Assembly: GCA_905221605.1 (NCBI GenBank)
Contig: CAJNDS010002117.1
Coordinates: forward strand, 124,001 to 188,000
Length of the DNA: 64,000 nucleotides
Direction: 5' to 3'
DNA from: Symbiodinium natans
Taxonomy: Eukaryota > Sar > Dinophyceae > Suessiales > Symbiodiniaceae
Part shown: positions 21,026 to 32,159 of the stretch, piece after piece
Position numbering within the stretch: position 1 is the stretch's first letter
How the letters are laid out: the number at the start of each line of letters is the position of its first letter
Program-made: the position numbers and the translations under genes
The notes under the pieces: generated by a model
What the model was told of the DNA's origin: nothing
Databases searched by the model: none
Seen by the model: the letters and a program-made list of their open reading frames with translations, nothing else

Positions 21026-22625
21026 TTACACACTTTGCGTCACCAGTGGCTGTCCTTGGCGCAGGTTTCTGGTGAACGTGGGCCATTGCCTTGGTCCACA
21101 CAAGCTTCTGCTCTCCAAACTGCATGAGAATCTGAGGGAAGCTCTGAGGTGAGCGCAGACACGGCTGCTTCCGCTGGTCTCAGGGAGATCACTCCATGTC
21201 GGCCACGCACCATCGCAAGCTTCGCGAGCTACAGACCCAAGTTCCCACGCCAAGGATCCGGCTGTGCTAACCCTGCTGCTGTGTGCCTTCGGAAATGCCA
21301 GGTAAAAGCTCGGAAAGTCATTTGAGCTGAATGGATCTAGGCAGCACAGTGCCAGTTGAGACCACGGCAGACCAAAAGGAGGAGCCTGACCTGCACGAAA
21401 CAGAAAAGAAGGCAAAAGGAAGAAGCAAAGCAACAAAAAAAACCTCGGAGGACCAAAGCGAATCTCGAGACCCCGACCTGGCCGGAGTAAGGGCGTCGGC
21501 ATCAGGTCTCCTTGCAAACCCACAGATGCACCAATTTTTCTGTAACGGAAGCGCGCGCAAAGTCGACGCAACAACGCAACCGTCCTGGAGTCCTCGAGCT
21601 GAGGGCCCAAAACCTTTTCGTTGAAAGCACGTATGTTACTGTATGTTGACACAAAGAGCAACTCTCCTGGGCACCCCAAGCTGCCTCGCTGGCTGCCCTG
21701 CAGGGTGCCCTGGCTTCACCCCAAGCCAGGCGCCAGCGACTCTCCATTTGCACATTGTCTGGAAAGGGCCGCTGATGTGTTGGGAGCCCTTTCAGTGATG
21801 GTTCACTGGTCTCTGGTCGATGCTGAATGGCTGCCTCTCGCTGTGGCTGCTAAGCTCAGAGATCCTTCTGGCTGTGTGCTTGCGGTTTGTTGCTGCTGTT
21901 GCTCGATCCACAATGCTCCCGCCAGTAGTATCCAAGAGACATGTTTCACAGTGAAACTTTTGCAGCGACTTGCGCTGCGCTGCTCACGACTATTGGAAGC
22001 GGTTGTGAACATGGAGCTGTTTTGCTTCAGCACCTCGTCAACGCGCCTTTCCGAGATCGTGCTGACTCGACGGATGCTGCTGAGCATGTTGCAGAATTAC
22101 CTGCTGGCTGCGAATGCAATCGAATGCATGACACTTCCAGCAGGCAATCTGTCGGCATTGTGTGGACGATATTCCACCGCCTTGTCGATGCCACCCGTGA
22201 TTTTGCCCAGCACGACGAAGCAAGCACAGGCCTGACGGCTCTCGAAATCGCAGTTGTCCCAACAGAAGAGTCCGAAAAAATGAGTGCTCGGCCACGATCA
22301 ACGAAACCAGGGACCACAGCCAGCCCATCATTTGTAGGAGCGCGAACCCCCAAGCCTGGCGAGACGGTGCGAAGCTGTGATCGCAAAATCAGTACTCCGC
22401 TTTTAGAACGAGGCAAGACGAAGTCATATCTCGCCTATTCGAGCCATTTTGAGCCTCCGGATTGCCCAGTCAAGGCAACATACCACTTTGTGGTTTTGCC
22501 TCTGTGCTGGCACAAATGCGTCACCCGCGTCAGCCGCGGGCCCTCGAACGGAAAGGGTCTGGACCAGTTTTGTCCGATGCGATGGTCATCTACAGGTGGG
22601 GTTTCGGAAGTCGGTTTGAGAGACG
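21026..22625. other. Region with unassigned open frames
   Basis: A minus frame (21026-21679) and plus frames (21621-22235 and 21941-22620) are open but lack family motifs. One plus segment near 22160-22265 (LVDATRDF...STGLTALEIAVV) is weakly ankyrin-like. I do not make a firm gene call. Confidence 0.3.
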
Positions 22626-22628
22626 GCA

Positions 22629-22812
<184 letters not shown>

Positions 22813-22829
22813 ATCCGCCGACCCCGCCT

Positions 22830-24600
22830 TTGGGGTCGAGCGCCCGGGAAGCCCCTTACACGGGAGGTAGTCCTGACGACCCCCCCGCCCCCCCCACCCT
22901 TCCCTTCCCCCGACCAGGGACCCCCCCTCCCGGCCGCCAAAAAACACTTTTTTCTCCCTGACCCCTCCCCCGACCTGACGACCCCTCCGCGCCCCGACCA
23001 GGGACCCCCCCCCCTCGTGACCCCAAAAAACTCAAAAACACTTTTTTTGTCGGGTTCAGAACCGACGATTTTTGACCGCCAACCCACAAAAACGCTCCGT
23101 GCGTGCTTGCCCTGCCCCTACCCCCTACTCCTCCCAAGCCGGAAGTCCACCACCCAAACCCCACCCCCCTCCCCTTCCGCCCCGGACCATGGCCCGCCAA
23201 CCCACCAAAACGCTCCGTGCGTGCTTGCCCTGCCCCTACCCCCGACTCCTCCCGAGCCCGAAGTCCACCACCCAAACCCCACCCCCCGGCCCCAAAAAAC
23301 TCAAAAACACTTTTTTTGTCGGGTTCAGAACCGACGATTTTCGACCGCCAACCCACAAAAACGCTCCGTGCGTGCTTGCCCTGCCCCTACCCCCTACTCC
23401 TCCCGAGCCCGAAGTCCACCACCCAAACCCCACCCCCCTCCCCTTCCGCCCTGGACCAGGGACCCCCCACCGGTCGCCCTTACCTTCTGCCCACTGACCC
23501 TTACCCTACCACCCCCCTACCAGGCGACCTGGACCCCCCACCCCCACCCCCTCCCCTTCCGCCCCCCGACCAGGGACCCCCCCTCCCGGCCCCAAAAAAC
23601 TCAAAAACCCTTTTTTTTGACGATTTCTGACCCAACCCCCAAACGCTTCGTGCGTGCTTGCCCTGCCCCTACCCCCTTTTCTCCTCCCGAGCCCGAAGTC
23701 CACCACCCATCGACCCCCGCCCCCACCCCCTCCCCCTGACCAGGGACCCGCCCCTCCCGGCCCCGAAAAACTCAAAAACACTTTTTTTGTCGGGTTCAGA
23801 ACGGACGATTTTTGACCGCCAAGCCCCTACCCCCTACTCCTCCCGAGCCCGAAGTCCACAAGGTGGCCCTTACCTTCTGCCCCCCGACCAGGCGACCCAG
23901 ACCCGCCCGACCTGTCGACCCCCACCCCCCCCTCCCCTTCCGCCCCCCGACCAGGGACCCCCCCCTCCCGGCCCCAAAAAACTCAAAAACACTTTTTGTG
24001 TCAAGTTCAGAACTGACGATTTCTGACCGCCAACCCACAAAAACGCTCCGTGCGTGCTTGCCCTGCCCCTACCCCCTACTGCTCCCCAGCCCGAAGTCCA
24101 CCAGCCAAACCCCACCCCTCCCCTTCCGCCCCGACCAAAGGACCCCCCCGCCACCTAGCCCACAAAAACGCTCCGCGCGTGCTTGCCCTGCCCCTCCTCC
24201 CAAGCCCAAAGTCCAGCACCCAAACCCGTTCCTTGCTGGTGTCCCTTCCCGCACCCCAGACCCCCTGCCCACCTGCCCATTGCCCCCGACCCCACCCCCC
24301 GACCATGCGACCCGGACCCACCCGACCTGTCGACCCCCACCCCCACCCCCTCCCCTTCCGCCCCCCGACCAGGGACCCCCCCCCCTCCCGGCCCCAAAAA
24401 ACTCAAAAACACTGGGTTTTGAACTTGACCGCCAACCCACAAACCCACAAAAACGCTCCGTGCGTGCTTGCCCTGCCCCTACCCCCCCCCCCCCCCCCCC
24501 CCCGAGCCCGAAGTCCACCACCCAAACCCCACCCCCCTCCCTTTCGGTGCTGGACCAGGGGACCCCCCCCCACCGGTGGCCCAGCGCCTGCCCGCATACC
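22830..24600. repeat. C-rich satellite with long units (~235-265 bp)
   Basis: Repeated blocks include ccccaaaaaactcaaaaaca, gtcgggttcagaaccgacga, accgccaacccacaaaaacg, ctccgtgcgtgcttgccctg and gagcccgaagtccaccaccc. Units differ by insertions and deletions, and poly-C runs may be collapsed or expanded by assembly. Pro-rich and Gly-rich open frames here are artefacts. Confidence 0.9.
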
Positions 24601-24615
24601 CGCTTCTAATTCATG

Positions 24616-24795
24616 TCAGCGCAGACTCCGTGACTTCTGCGCGCTCGGCCACTCCCGGCCTGCATCGCGGGCCCTGGCCAGCGTGTTGCGCAGCTGTTGC
24701 ACCGCCTTCCTTTGCGCGGCAGTGCGCGCAACCAAGCGCTGGGCATTCCGGACGGCATTGCTGGACGGGGACATTGCGAGAAGCGCCCTACTAGC
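24616..24795 (-). CDS. Unknown Ala/Arg-rich helical protein, terminal exon candidate
   Basis: After a CAG acceptor there are 59 codons and a TGA (24616). The peptide is helical and basic (AVRNAQRLVARTAAQRKAVQ, then a similar Leu/Arg stretch). It sits immediately beside the C-rich satellite. No family is recognised. Confidence 0.4.
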   Translation of the reverse strand, partial: ASRALLAMSPSSNAVRNAQRLVARTAAQRKAVQQLRNTLARARDAGREWPSAQKSRSLR

Positions 24796-25109
24796 CTGCG
24801 ATGCTTAGAGAAACTCAATGCGTAAAGGGAATGTGCCAAACAGCTATGAGTCAACGAAGGGGCCGACCCCACACGCGCACCGACCCCCCGGTTCCACGGG
24901 GGTCGGCGGCAGCGGCGTTAGCCCTTAAATCGGGCAGCGCGAGGTCCCCAAAGGACCGAGCAAATGCGGACCTTTTAGCCCGGGTCGTCCCGGGAATAGC
25001 CTTGCTGGCCTCTGGCCTTCTGCGAAGCAGAATTAGGCCGGACGCCAGTGCCGCCGACCCCCGCGTGCCGCCGGTTTTTTTTTCGTGGTTTTTTGCGTCG
25101 CCACGGAGG

Positions 25110-25250
25110 CCCCCAGAGGGCGCGCGTCATGAGCATCAGCGGGTCCAGCCCGGGACCCCCAGGCGCGCATCAGGAGCATCAGGCGGCTCCCGGGGCGGGA
25201 CCCCGGGGGCGCATCAGGAGCATGATGCCCCCCAAAGGGCGGGCATAAGC
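25110..25250. repeat. Short GC-rich tandem repeat (gcgcatcaggagcat)
   Basis: The phrase gcgcatcaggagcat and near-copies recur three times, separated by gggaccccgggg-type sequence. Confidence 0.55.
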
Positions 25251-25269
25251 GACGTGTCTAAGCCCGGGA

Positions 25270-25450
25270 CTAGGAAAAAGGGAGTTTAGGGGCCTTATAA
25301 AGTGCTTAGAAACTTTAAGGGAGTCTAGGAGCCTCAAACGAGTTTAGGGGCCTGAAAATGCTTAGAAACTTTAAGGGAGTTGAGGAGCCTCGAACGCTTA
25401 GAGATTTTAAGGGAGTTTAGGGGCCTCAAAATGCTTAGAAACTGCTCGCC
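25270..25450. repeat. ~40-70-bp repeat (gcttagaaactttaagggag)
   Basis: Three to four copies of tgcttagaaactttaaggga followed by gtttaggggcctcaaa. Confidence 0.7.
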
Positions 25451-25493
25451 CCGCGCTTCTGCCTGCGCTGCCCGCCCATGGGCGCAGCCCCTT

Positions 25494-25495
<2 letters not shown>

Positions 25496-25552
<57 letters not shown>
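25496..25552. repeat. (AT)n microsatellite
   Basis: About 55 bases of alternating at. Confidence 0.98.
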
Positions 25553-25556
<4 letters not shown>

Positions 25557-25679
25557 GTGCTATCCCCCTCAAAGATCTACATGCTTCGATGTGAAGCTGG
25601 AGATTTGCACGAGGGATCCCTAAATCCTAAAGAGTTTCTTTTAGCAACCTCACGGGGCTGAAATGTTAATTATTCACTA

Positions 25680-26455
25680 ATCCTAAACGCGCATAGGATG
25701 CAGGAAGGGGACTTGGGGAGCAGAAAAAGGAAACGGACTCAGAGCCCCGAGTCGGAGAATAAGGGTGGTCATTTCTGCCATGAAGAAATTTGCAGAATCA
25801 GTCGGCCCACTTTTGCCCGAATCGGGCCTTAAATCTCATTCGCCAAATCCTAAACGAACAGGATTTAGGAACAGGATCTAGGAAAAAAGCTCAAGGAAAA
25901 TGACGTGCGGAGCAAGATCTTTAAAGAAGATCTAGGGAACAAGATTCTGGGATTCAGGGAATGCTATTTAGGGATCCCGCTCTTTGGGATGCAGCGAAAT
26001 GGATTTAAGTTCGCGGGCTCACTTTTACGGATTGGCTCTATGCTTTAGGAAGGAAGGACCACCCGCCTAATGGCTTCTGCAAGAGGATATGGGGAATATA
26101 GGATAAACGGAATAAGATTTAGGGAACAAGATTTTGGGATCCTACTCTTTAGGGCTAAGTGAAAAATATTTCGGGAATAGGGTCTGCTTTTTAGGGTTTA
26201 TGGGCTGTCCTCTTTAAGACTTAAGGACCCCCTCTTTAAGGCTTAGGGAATAGGACTTAGGGAGGAACTAAATACAGGGTGTACTTAAGTATTGCGGGAA
26301 AAAGATTTGGGATCCCGCTCTTGAGGATTCAGCGACAAGATTTAGGGAATTAGGCTCATTTGTTTGGGATTCCGGGCTTCCTTAGGGGCTCTCCTCAAGG
26401 AAAGAAGATTTAGGGAACAAGATTTCTGGATTTAGTGAACAGGACGTGGGGAATA
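25680..26455. repeat. Degenerate gatttagggaacaagatt-type repeats, no gene
   Basis: Loose variants of gatttagggaacaagattt, gggatcccgctcttt and ggaataggattt recur throughout. They may be strongly diverged telomere-like DNA. No reading frame of note. Confidence 0.5.
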
Positions 26456-26457
26456 GG

Positions 26458-26760
26458 ATCCCTAAACCCTGAACCCTAAACTTTAAACCCTAAACCCTAA
26501 ACCCGAAAACCACCCCCCAACCACACCGACAGGGGCGGGGGGGGGGCAGGGGGGTTCCAGACCACGCGCCGGGGGGGGGGGCGGGTTGGAAGGGCACCCT
26601 TTATGGTTGCGCCCCGGCGGGCCTCCCCCCCCCCCCCCGGGGTGGTGTTGTTGTGGGTTGGTTTTTGCGTTTGGGGTTTTAGGGTCAAGGGCTTTAGGGT
26701 TTATGGGGCTTAGGGTTTAGGGCCAGTTTGGGGTTCAGGGCCAGTTTGGGGTTCAGTGTC
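26458..26760. repeat. Telomere-like tracts: CCCTAAA, GC-rich spacer, TTTAGGG
   Basis: About 26458-26508 is ccctaaa with variants. A spacer of about 170 bases with long G and C runs follows. About 26678-26745 is gggtttaggg-type sequence on the opposite strand sense. The heptamer is the plant/dinoflagellate-type telomere repeat. Confidence 0.8.
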
Positions 26761-26824
26761 TTAGGGGGGGAGACCGTAGACCATTGGGGGGGGCACCCCA
26801 GCAACCACATGTATATATATATAT

Positions 26825-26825
<1 letters not shown>

Positions 26826-26876
<51 letters not shown>
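26826..26876. repeat. (GA)n microsatellite
   Basis: About 50 bases of gaga, preceded by a short tatata run. Confidence 0.97.
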
Positions 26877-26879
<3 letters not shown>

Positions 26880-27107
26880 CCCCCCCATGACCTACCCAGA
26901 TCTGTTTCCCTCACGAAATTCATTATGAACTAGTCCATGACCAAACCATGAGGCTACGTCTGTACTAGCACAAACTCTTAGTTGCTGAGTTCATAGGCCC
27001 CAAAAAAAGTGCACACTTTCAGTTCTATAGAGGATTGTAGTAGACCAAAAAGTGTAAAGTGTACTCACTCAGCTAGTAAGAACAGAAATGGGGGTTTCGA
27101 ACATACA

Positions 27108-27111
27108 TTCG

Positions 27112-27142
<31 letters not shown>

Positions 27143-27170
27143 GTACATATGTGATACACACACACACGTG
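27108..27170. repeat. AT/CA microsatellite
   Basis: Runs of atat, then acacacac. The 26880-27280 stretch has no gene that I can see. Confidence 0.9.
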
Positions 27171-27284
27171 TTTTCTATTGTAGGCTAGCATCTGAAGGGC
27201 CACCATGCCACTCGGAAAGTGCTTGACAAACAAGATAAGATAGCATATAGCACGTGATCCTTTCCCAGGATGGCAGCCTTCTTG

Positions 27285-28304
27285 CTACCTTGATACGTCG
27301 GCAACTTTGGCCGAAAATCGCTGGCTGAACTCGCTTCTGTCCACACAGCGAACCCAAGCTTCCGCTGCAGCAGCGCTGAGCGCCACCTTGTCGGCAGGAG
27401 GCCTGCTGGTGGGAGCAGATGGGACGCGACGAAAGAGCGCACCCGGCGTAGGAGGTCGGTGCCCAGATTTAGGACCGGCCTTGCGCATCCAGGGCTTGAC
27501 AAGCTGCCGCACGCTTTGGTGAACGAGGCCAGGCTCACGAGCCCAACGCAGCAGCCGCGTTTGGGCTGGGCTCTTTGGGCTCTTTGCAGCTCCAGCATCC
27601 CGCCTTTGAAGCTGTTGAAGCGTTCGATGGCACCAAGCGGCATCCAAGTCTCGGGAGGATGGCAAGTTCCTGGTTCGGTCGCTGGAGACAAGCTCCAATG
27701 CATGCCTCAAGCGAAAGTCGAGAAGGTGTGCGAAGGCCACGACTTCTTTACCTGGCGACCTAGATGCCTCCGTCTCACGTAGCTGCTGCAGCGAGGCTCC
27801 GATTTGGGATATGTGCTCCTCTGTGATCAATCCGCATCGTCCCTGTTCGGATACGGCTCCGGGCGGATCGGCTGCGGCCTTCAGGTGCGGCATGGCTGCA
27901 GCCACTTTCAGCAGGGTGGCTTCGAAACTCTTCAGAGCTGATCCAAATGCCTCACCTGCAAGTGATCGGGCATCTGATTCTTGTGTAAGCTCATACAAGT
28001 TGTCGATTGTCGTGAACATGTGATCAGGACTACATGCACCCATCCTCTCAATAGTGTCCTCCTGCCGTTCTTCAATCTCACGGATGTCGCCGGAGCGCTC
28101 TTCGATCATCGCTTGCACGCGCTTCATGTCAGCAGCCAGAGCTCCAAACATGAACTCTGGCCGAAAGCCGCAGGTCTGGTCGACACTCTCCAACTCTTCA
28201 AAGAGCGTACTCGTCCTCGCCCACATCGCACCATCTGATGCTGCCGGTGCAACCATGGCGCGCTCACCCTCGGATGAGGGTGCACCACGGCCCGACCGCT
28301 GCAT
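27285..28304 (-). CDS. Unknown 339-residue protein, single exon
   Basis: Open from the ATG at 28304 to a TAG at 27285. I prefer this ATG because it lies 9 bases after a CAG that could accept the spliced leader, and because no earlier ATG exists in the frame. The protein is rich in Ala, Arg, Glu and Ser. A helical, charged stretch at about residues 65-90 (MKRVQAMIEERSGDIREIEE) may form a coiled coil. The C-terminal third is basic and Pro/Ser-rich. No family, signal peptide or membrane segment is recognised. The stop of the next upstream gene is only about 66 bases away, which fits tandem same-strand genes processed by trans-splicing. Confidence 0.65.
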   Translation of the reverse strand: MQRSGRGAPSSEGERAMVAPAASDGAMWARTSTLFEELESVDQTCGFRPEFMFGALAADMKRVQAMIEERSGDIREIEERQEDTIERMGACSPDHMFTTIDNLYELTQESDARSLAGEAFGSALKSFEATLLKVAAAMPHLKAAADPPGAVSEQGRCGLITEEHISQIGASLQQLRETEASRSPGKEVVAFAHLLDFRLRHALELVSSDRTRNLPSSRDLDAAWCHRTLQQLQRRDAGAAKSPKSPAQTRLLRWAREPGLVHQSVRQLVKPWMRKAGPKSGHRPPTPGALFRRVPSAPTSRPPADKVALSAAAAEAWVRCVDRSEFSQRFSAKVADVSR

Positions 28305-28370
28305 GGCAGGCTGACGCGTGCGATAAGACTTGCGCAATGGAGGAGGGATGCCGCCACACACATGGCCGAA

Positions 28371-28735
28371 TCAGGTGTTAAATGCTGCTTGCTGCTCCTT
28401 GTCCTTGGCCCTGTCAATAGCCAATTTATTCATGAGAAAGCTGCGAGCCTCGCACAAGCAAGGCAGAACGTTAACCTTGCTGGCGAGCACAGGCTCGTCT
28501 TCCGCCTGATGTAGCCTAGCAGACGTCACGCCGGCAAGCCTCCAACGAAATTACCGCCAGCAGGCTCAGGAACAGCCTGCCACTCAAAACACATGTCAGT
28601 AGGTCGCTAGGCCAGATTGTCATCTGCATCTCCAAGCAGCCTCATCTTGACTCCGCCAACCTCCTCCAGCAAGACAGAACTCTCTGAGGCGAAAACCTCA
28701 GAAGGCGTGAATTGAGGGTCGACGAAAACATGGAA
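28371..28735 (-). CDS. Unknown gene, 3' exons
   Basis: The last exon (about 28440-28371) reads FLMNKLAIDRAKDKEQQAAF and ends in TGA. A probable exon upstream (about 28510-28473) reads LHQAEDEPVLASK and ends AAG before GTTAACG. Another, at about 28735-28618, reads FTPSEVFASESSVLLEEVGG. The style is uniform (acidic, helical). Phases between exons were not all resolved. The 5' part would lie in or beyond the repeat array to the right. Confidence 0.4.
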
Positions 28736-29265
28736 ACCAGAACGGTCGAATCTGCAACCAGGACCGCCGAACCAGAAACCAGGACGGCTGAATCGGAAAG
28801 CAAAACGGGAAAATCGGAAACCAGGAAACGGATGATTCGGAAACTGGCTAACGGCTGATCCGGAATCTGCGACACGACTGGAACAGAAACTGGGAAACGG
28901 ATGATTGGAAACCAGCAAACGGATGATTTGGGATTAAGGACTGGTCACGTTCTGATCCGCGGCAAGTTTCTGATTTGCAGGTTCTGATGGGTTTCTAATG
29001 CGCAGTTGCTGAGTCGCAGCTTCTGAATCGCACAGGTTTCTGATGCGCAGTTTTGGATTCGCGCAAGTTCATGATACGAAGTTTCCAATTCGCATGGGTT
29101 TCTGATGCGCAGTTTCTGATTCGTTCAAGTTCATGATGCGCAGTTGCCGATTCTCGTGGGTTTCTGATGCGCAGTTTCTGACGCGCGCCGGTTTCTGATT
29201 CGCAGGTTCTGCATGGGCTAGCTTCTGATTCGCAGTTGTTGATTCGTAGTTTCTGGCTCGCAGGC
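28725..29265. repeat. Two short-unit arrays (gaaaccaggacggctgaatcg; gtttctgatgcgcag)
   Basis: About 28725-28935 repeats gaaaccag/aacggatgattcgg units of 20-25 bases. About 28960-29260 repeats gcagtttctgattcgc and gggtttctgatgcgc units. A related piece recurs at 43148-43210. Confidence 0.8.
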
Positions 29266-29424
29266 CAATTTCTGCCTTTTTGGTTGACTGAGGTAGCTCG
29301 GCCAAATGGGATTTGTGCCATCCCAAACCCCACCCGCTTCTAGGCTGGGGCTCTGTTCCCAAACATCTCAATTTACTTAAGCCAACCTCTTTTAGGGGGC
29401 CTAGTTCTATTACGCCCAGAAACC

Positions 29425-29530
29425 TGTGCTGCTGGTAACGTAATCGTGGCTCCACAACCCGCCCGGGGTTAAAACCCTATGATGCTGCTGGCAACGTAGT
29501 CGTGGCTCCATAACTCACCCGTGGAGCCAC
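29425..29530. repeat. Dispersed motif ctggtaacgtaatcgtggctcc
   Basis: The 30-base motif around gtaacgtaatcgtggctcca occurs twice here and many more times between 32 kb and 43.1 kb, in both orientations (for example 33390, 33580, 34135, 34315, 36330, 39060, 43085). It marks pieces of one repeat family whose full form is probably the foldback element at 36.4, 37.2 and 41.8 kb. Confidence 0.75.
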
Positions 29531-29764
29531 GAATACGTTCCAGGTGCCAGGAGCGCCCACAAAGGATGAACATCTCAACTTACTTCAAATTTACTTCAAC
29601 CACCCCCGTTTAGAGAGCAAATTTATAACCCTCCCACGATCACCCCTCACTGTAAACTTTAACCCCACCCTCGCAATCATTATCCCCTTAAACCCCCCAC
29701 ATGCAATCATTTCCTGCCATGAAGGGATGGCTGCTCATTACCCCCCCTTTGCAAATTCGAGGGG

Positions 29765-31885
29765 ACTGTTTCGATAACGGCTTCGCCCGCTCGCAGTCAT
29801 AGCCAATTCCCGGGAGTGTTTTCGGTAACGGCTTCGACCGGTCGCAGTCATAGCAAATTCCAGGGACGGTTTTCGGGAACGGCTTCGCCCGCTCGCAGTC
29901 ATAGCAAATTCCAGGGACTGTTTTCGGTAACGGCTTCGCCCGCTCGCAATCATAGCCAATTCCACGGACTGTTTTCGGTAACGGCTTAGCCCGCTCGCAG
30001 TCACAACAAATTCCCGGGACTGCTTTCGGTAACGGCTTCGCCCGCTCGCAGTCATAGCAGATTCCAGGGACTGTTTTCGGTAACGGCTTCGCCTGCTCGC
30101 AGCCATAGCAAATTCCACGGACTGCTTTCGGTAACGGCAATGTAACGGCTTCGCCCACTCGCAGTCATAGCAAATTCCAGGGGCTGTTTTCGGTAACGGC
30201 TCCGCCCGCTCGCAATCATAGCCACTTCCAGGGACTGTTTTCGGTAACAGCTTCGCCCGCTCGCTGTCATGGCAAATTCCAAGGACTGCTTTCGGTAACG
30301 GCTTCGCCCGCTCGCAGCCATAGGAAGTTCCAGGGACTGTTTTCGGTAACGGCTTCGCCCGCTCGCAGTCATAGCCAATTCCAAGGACTGCTTTCGGTAA
30401 CGGCTTCGCCCGCTCGCACAATCATAGCCAATTCCACGGACTGTTTTCGGTAACGGCTTCGCCCGCTCGCAGTCACAACTCATTCCCGGGACTGTTTTCG
30501 GTAACGGCTTCGCCCGCTCGCAGTCATAGCAAATTCCAAGGACTGTTCTCGGCAACGGCTTCGCCCGTTTGCAGTCATAGCAAATTCCAGGGACTGTTTT
30601 CGGTAAGGCCTTCGCCCGCTCGCAGTCATAACAAAGTCCCGGGACTGTTTTCGGTAACAGCTTCGCCCGCTCGCAGTCATAGCAAAATCCAGAGCCTGTT
30701 CTCGGTAACGGCTTCGCCCGCTCGCAGTCATAGCAAATTCCAAGGACTGTTCTCGGCAACGGCTTCGCCCGTTTGCAGTCATAGCAAATTCCAGGGACTG
30801 TTTTCGGTAAGGCCTTCGCCCGCTCGCAGTCATAACAAAGTCCCGGGACTGTTTTCGGTAACGGCTTCGCCCGCTCGCAGTCATAGCCAATTCCACGGAC
30901 TGTTTTCGGTAACGGCTTCGCCCGCTCGCAGTCACAACAAATTCCCGGGACTGTTTTCGGTAACGGCTTCGCCCGCTCGCAGTCATAGCAAATTCCCGGG
31001 ACTGCTTTTCGGAAACGGCTTCGCCCGCTAGCAGTCATAGCAAATTCCCGGGACTGTTTTCGGTAACGGCTTCGCCCACTCGCAGTCATAGCAAATTCCA
31101 AGGACTTTTTTCGGCAACGGCTTCGCCCGCTCGCAGTCATACTAGTAGCAAATTCCAGGGACTGTTTTCGGTAACGGCTTCGCCCGCTCGCAGTCATAGC
31201 CAATTCCAGGGACTGTTTTCGGTAACGGCTTAGCCCGTTCGCAGTCATAGCCAATTCCATGGACTGTTTTCGGTAACGGCTTGCCCCGCTCGCAGTCATA
31301 GCAAATTCCAGGGACTGTTGTCAGTAACGGCTTCGCCCGCTCGCAATCATAACAAATTGCCGGGACTGTTTGCGGTCACGGCTTCGCCCCATCGCAATCA
31401 TAGCAAATTCCAGGGACTGTTTTCGGTAACGGCTTCGCCCGCTCGCAGTCATAGCAAATTTCATGGGGACTGTTTTCGGTAACGGCTTCGCCCGCTCGCA
31501 GTCACAGCAAATTCCAGGGACTGTTTTCGGTAACGGCGTCTCCCGCTCGCAGTCATAGCAAAATCCAGGACTGTTTTCGGTAACGGCTTCGCCCGCTCGC
31601 AGCCATAGCAAATTCATGCAAATACCAAGGGTTTTTTCGATAACGGCTTCGCCCGTTCGCAGTCATAGCCAATTCCAGGGACTGTTTTCGGTAACGGCTT
31701 CGCCCACTCGCAGTCATAGCAAATTCCCGGGACTGTTTTCGGTAACGGCTTCGCCCGCTCACAGTCATAGCAAGTTCCAGGGACTGTTTTCGGTAACGGC
31801 TTCGCCCGCTCGCAGTCATAGCAAATTGCTGGGACTGTTTTCGGTAACGGCATTGCCCGCTCGCAGTCATACCAAATTCCAAAGC
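29765..31885. repeat. 51-bp satellite, about 41 copies
   Basis: The unit contains ggtaacggcttcgcccgctc, gcagtcatagcaaattccag and ggactgttttc. Because 51 is 17 codons, a unit without a stop stays open over many copies: the minus strand holds a frame of 415 codons that repeats a 17-residue motif (MTASGRSRYRKQSLEFA). No signal for expression is seen. Confidence 0.95.
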
Positions 31886-32159
31886 GGATATGATTGCAGG
31901 ATTTTTGCAATCATGAATCCCCCCTTACCCCCCTGCAATCTTATTTAAGGTAGCGGTGATCTCCCACGTGTTAGTTAGTCTGTTAGAGGGTCAAGCTTAC
32001 CCTATGACGCCCCAAAACGTAATCGCTTCTCCATAACCCGCCCGGGGGCGAACCCCTATGACGTAAGATAATGGAGATGTGTCCCTTTGTACAGTGTGTG
32101 AGAACCCCTTTTGGGGAGGGAGTTATAAATCCTGGTTTGGATTTTCCCCATATACGGCT

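Noticed and set aside
21803..22416. Ankyrin gene on the plus strand at 22 kb
   Set aside because: Only one weak TGLTALEIA-like motif; the rest lacks the repeat pattern.
30052..31299. 415-codon minus frame as a gene
   Set aside because: Kept as a repeat: it has no start context, no non-repeat flank and no splice evidence. Its coding potential is raised only as a question.
29765..31885. CRISPR-like array
   Set aside because: The 51-bp unit has no alternation of constant repeat and unique spacer; it is a plain satellite in a eukaryotic context.
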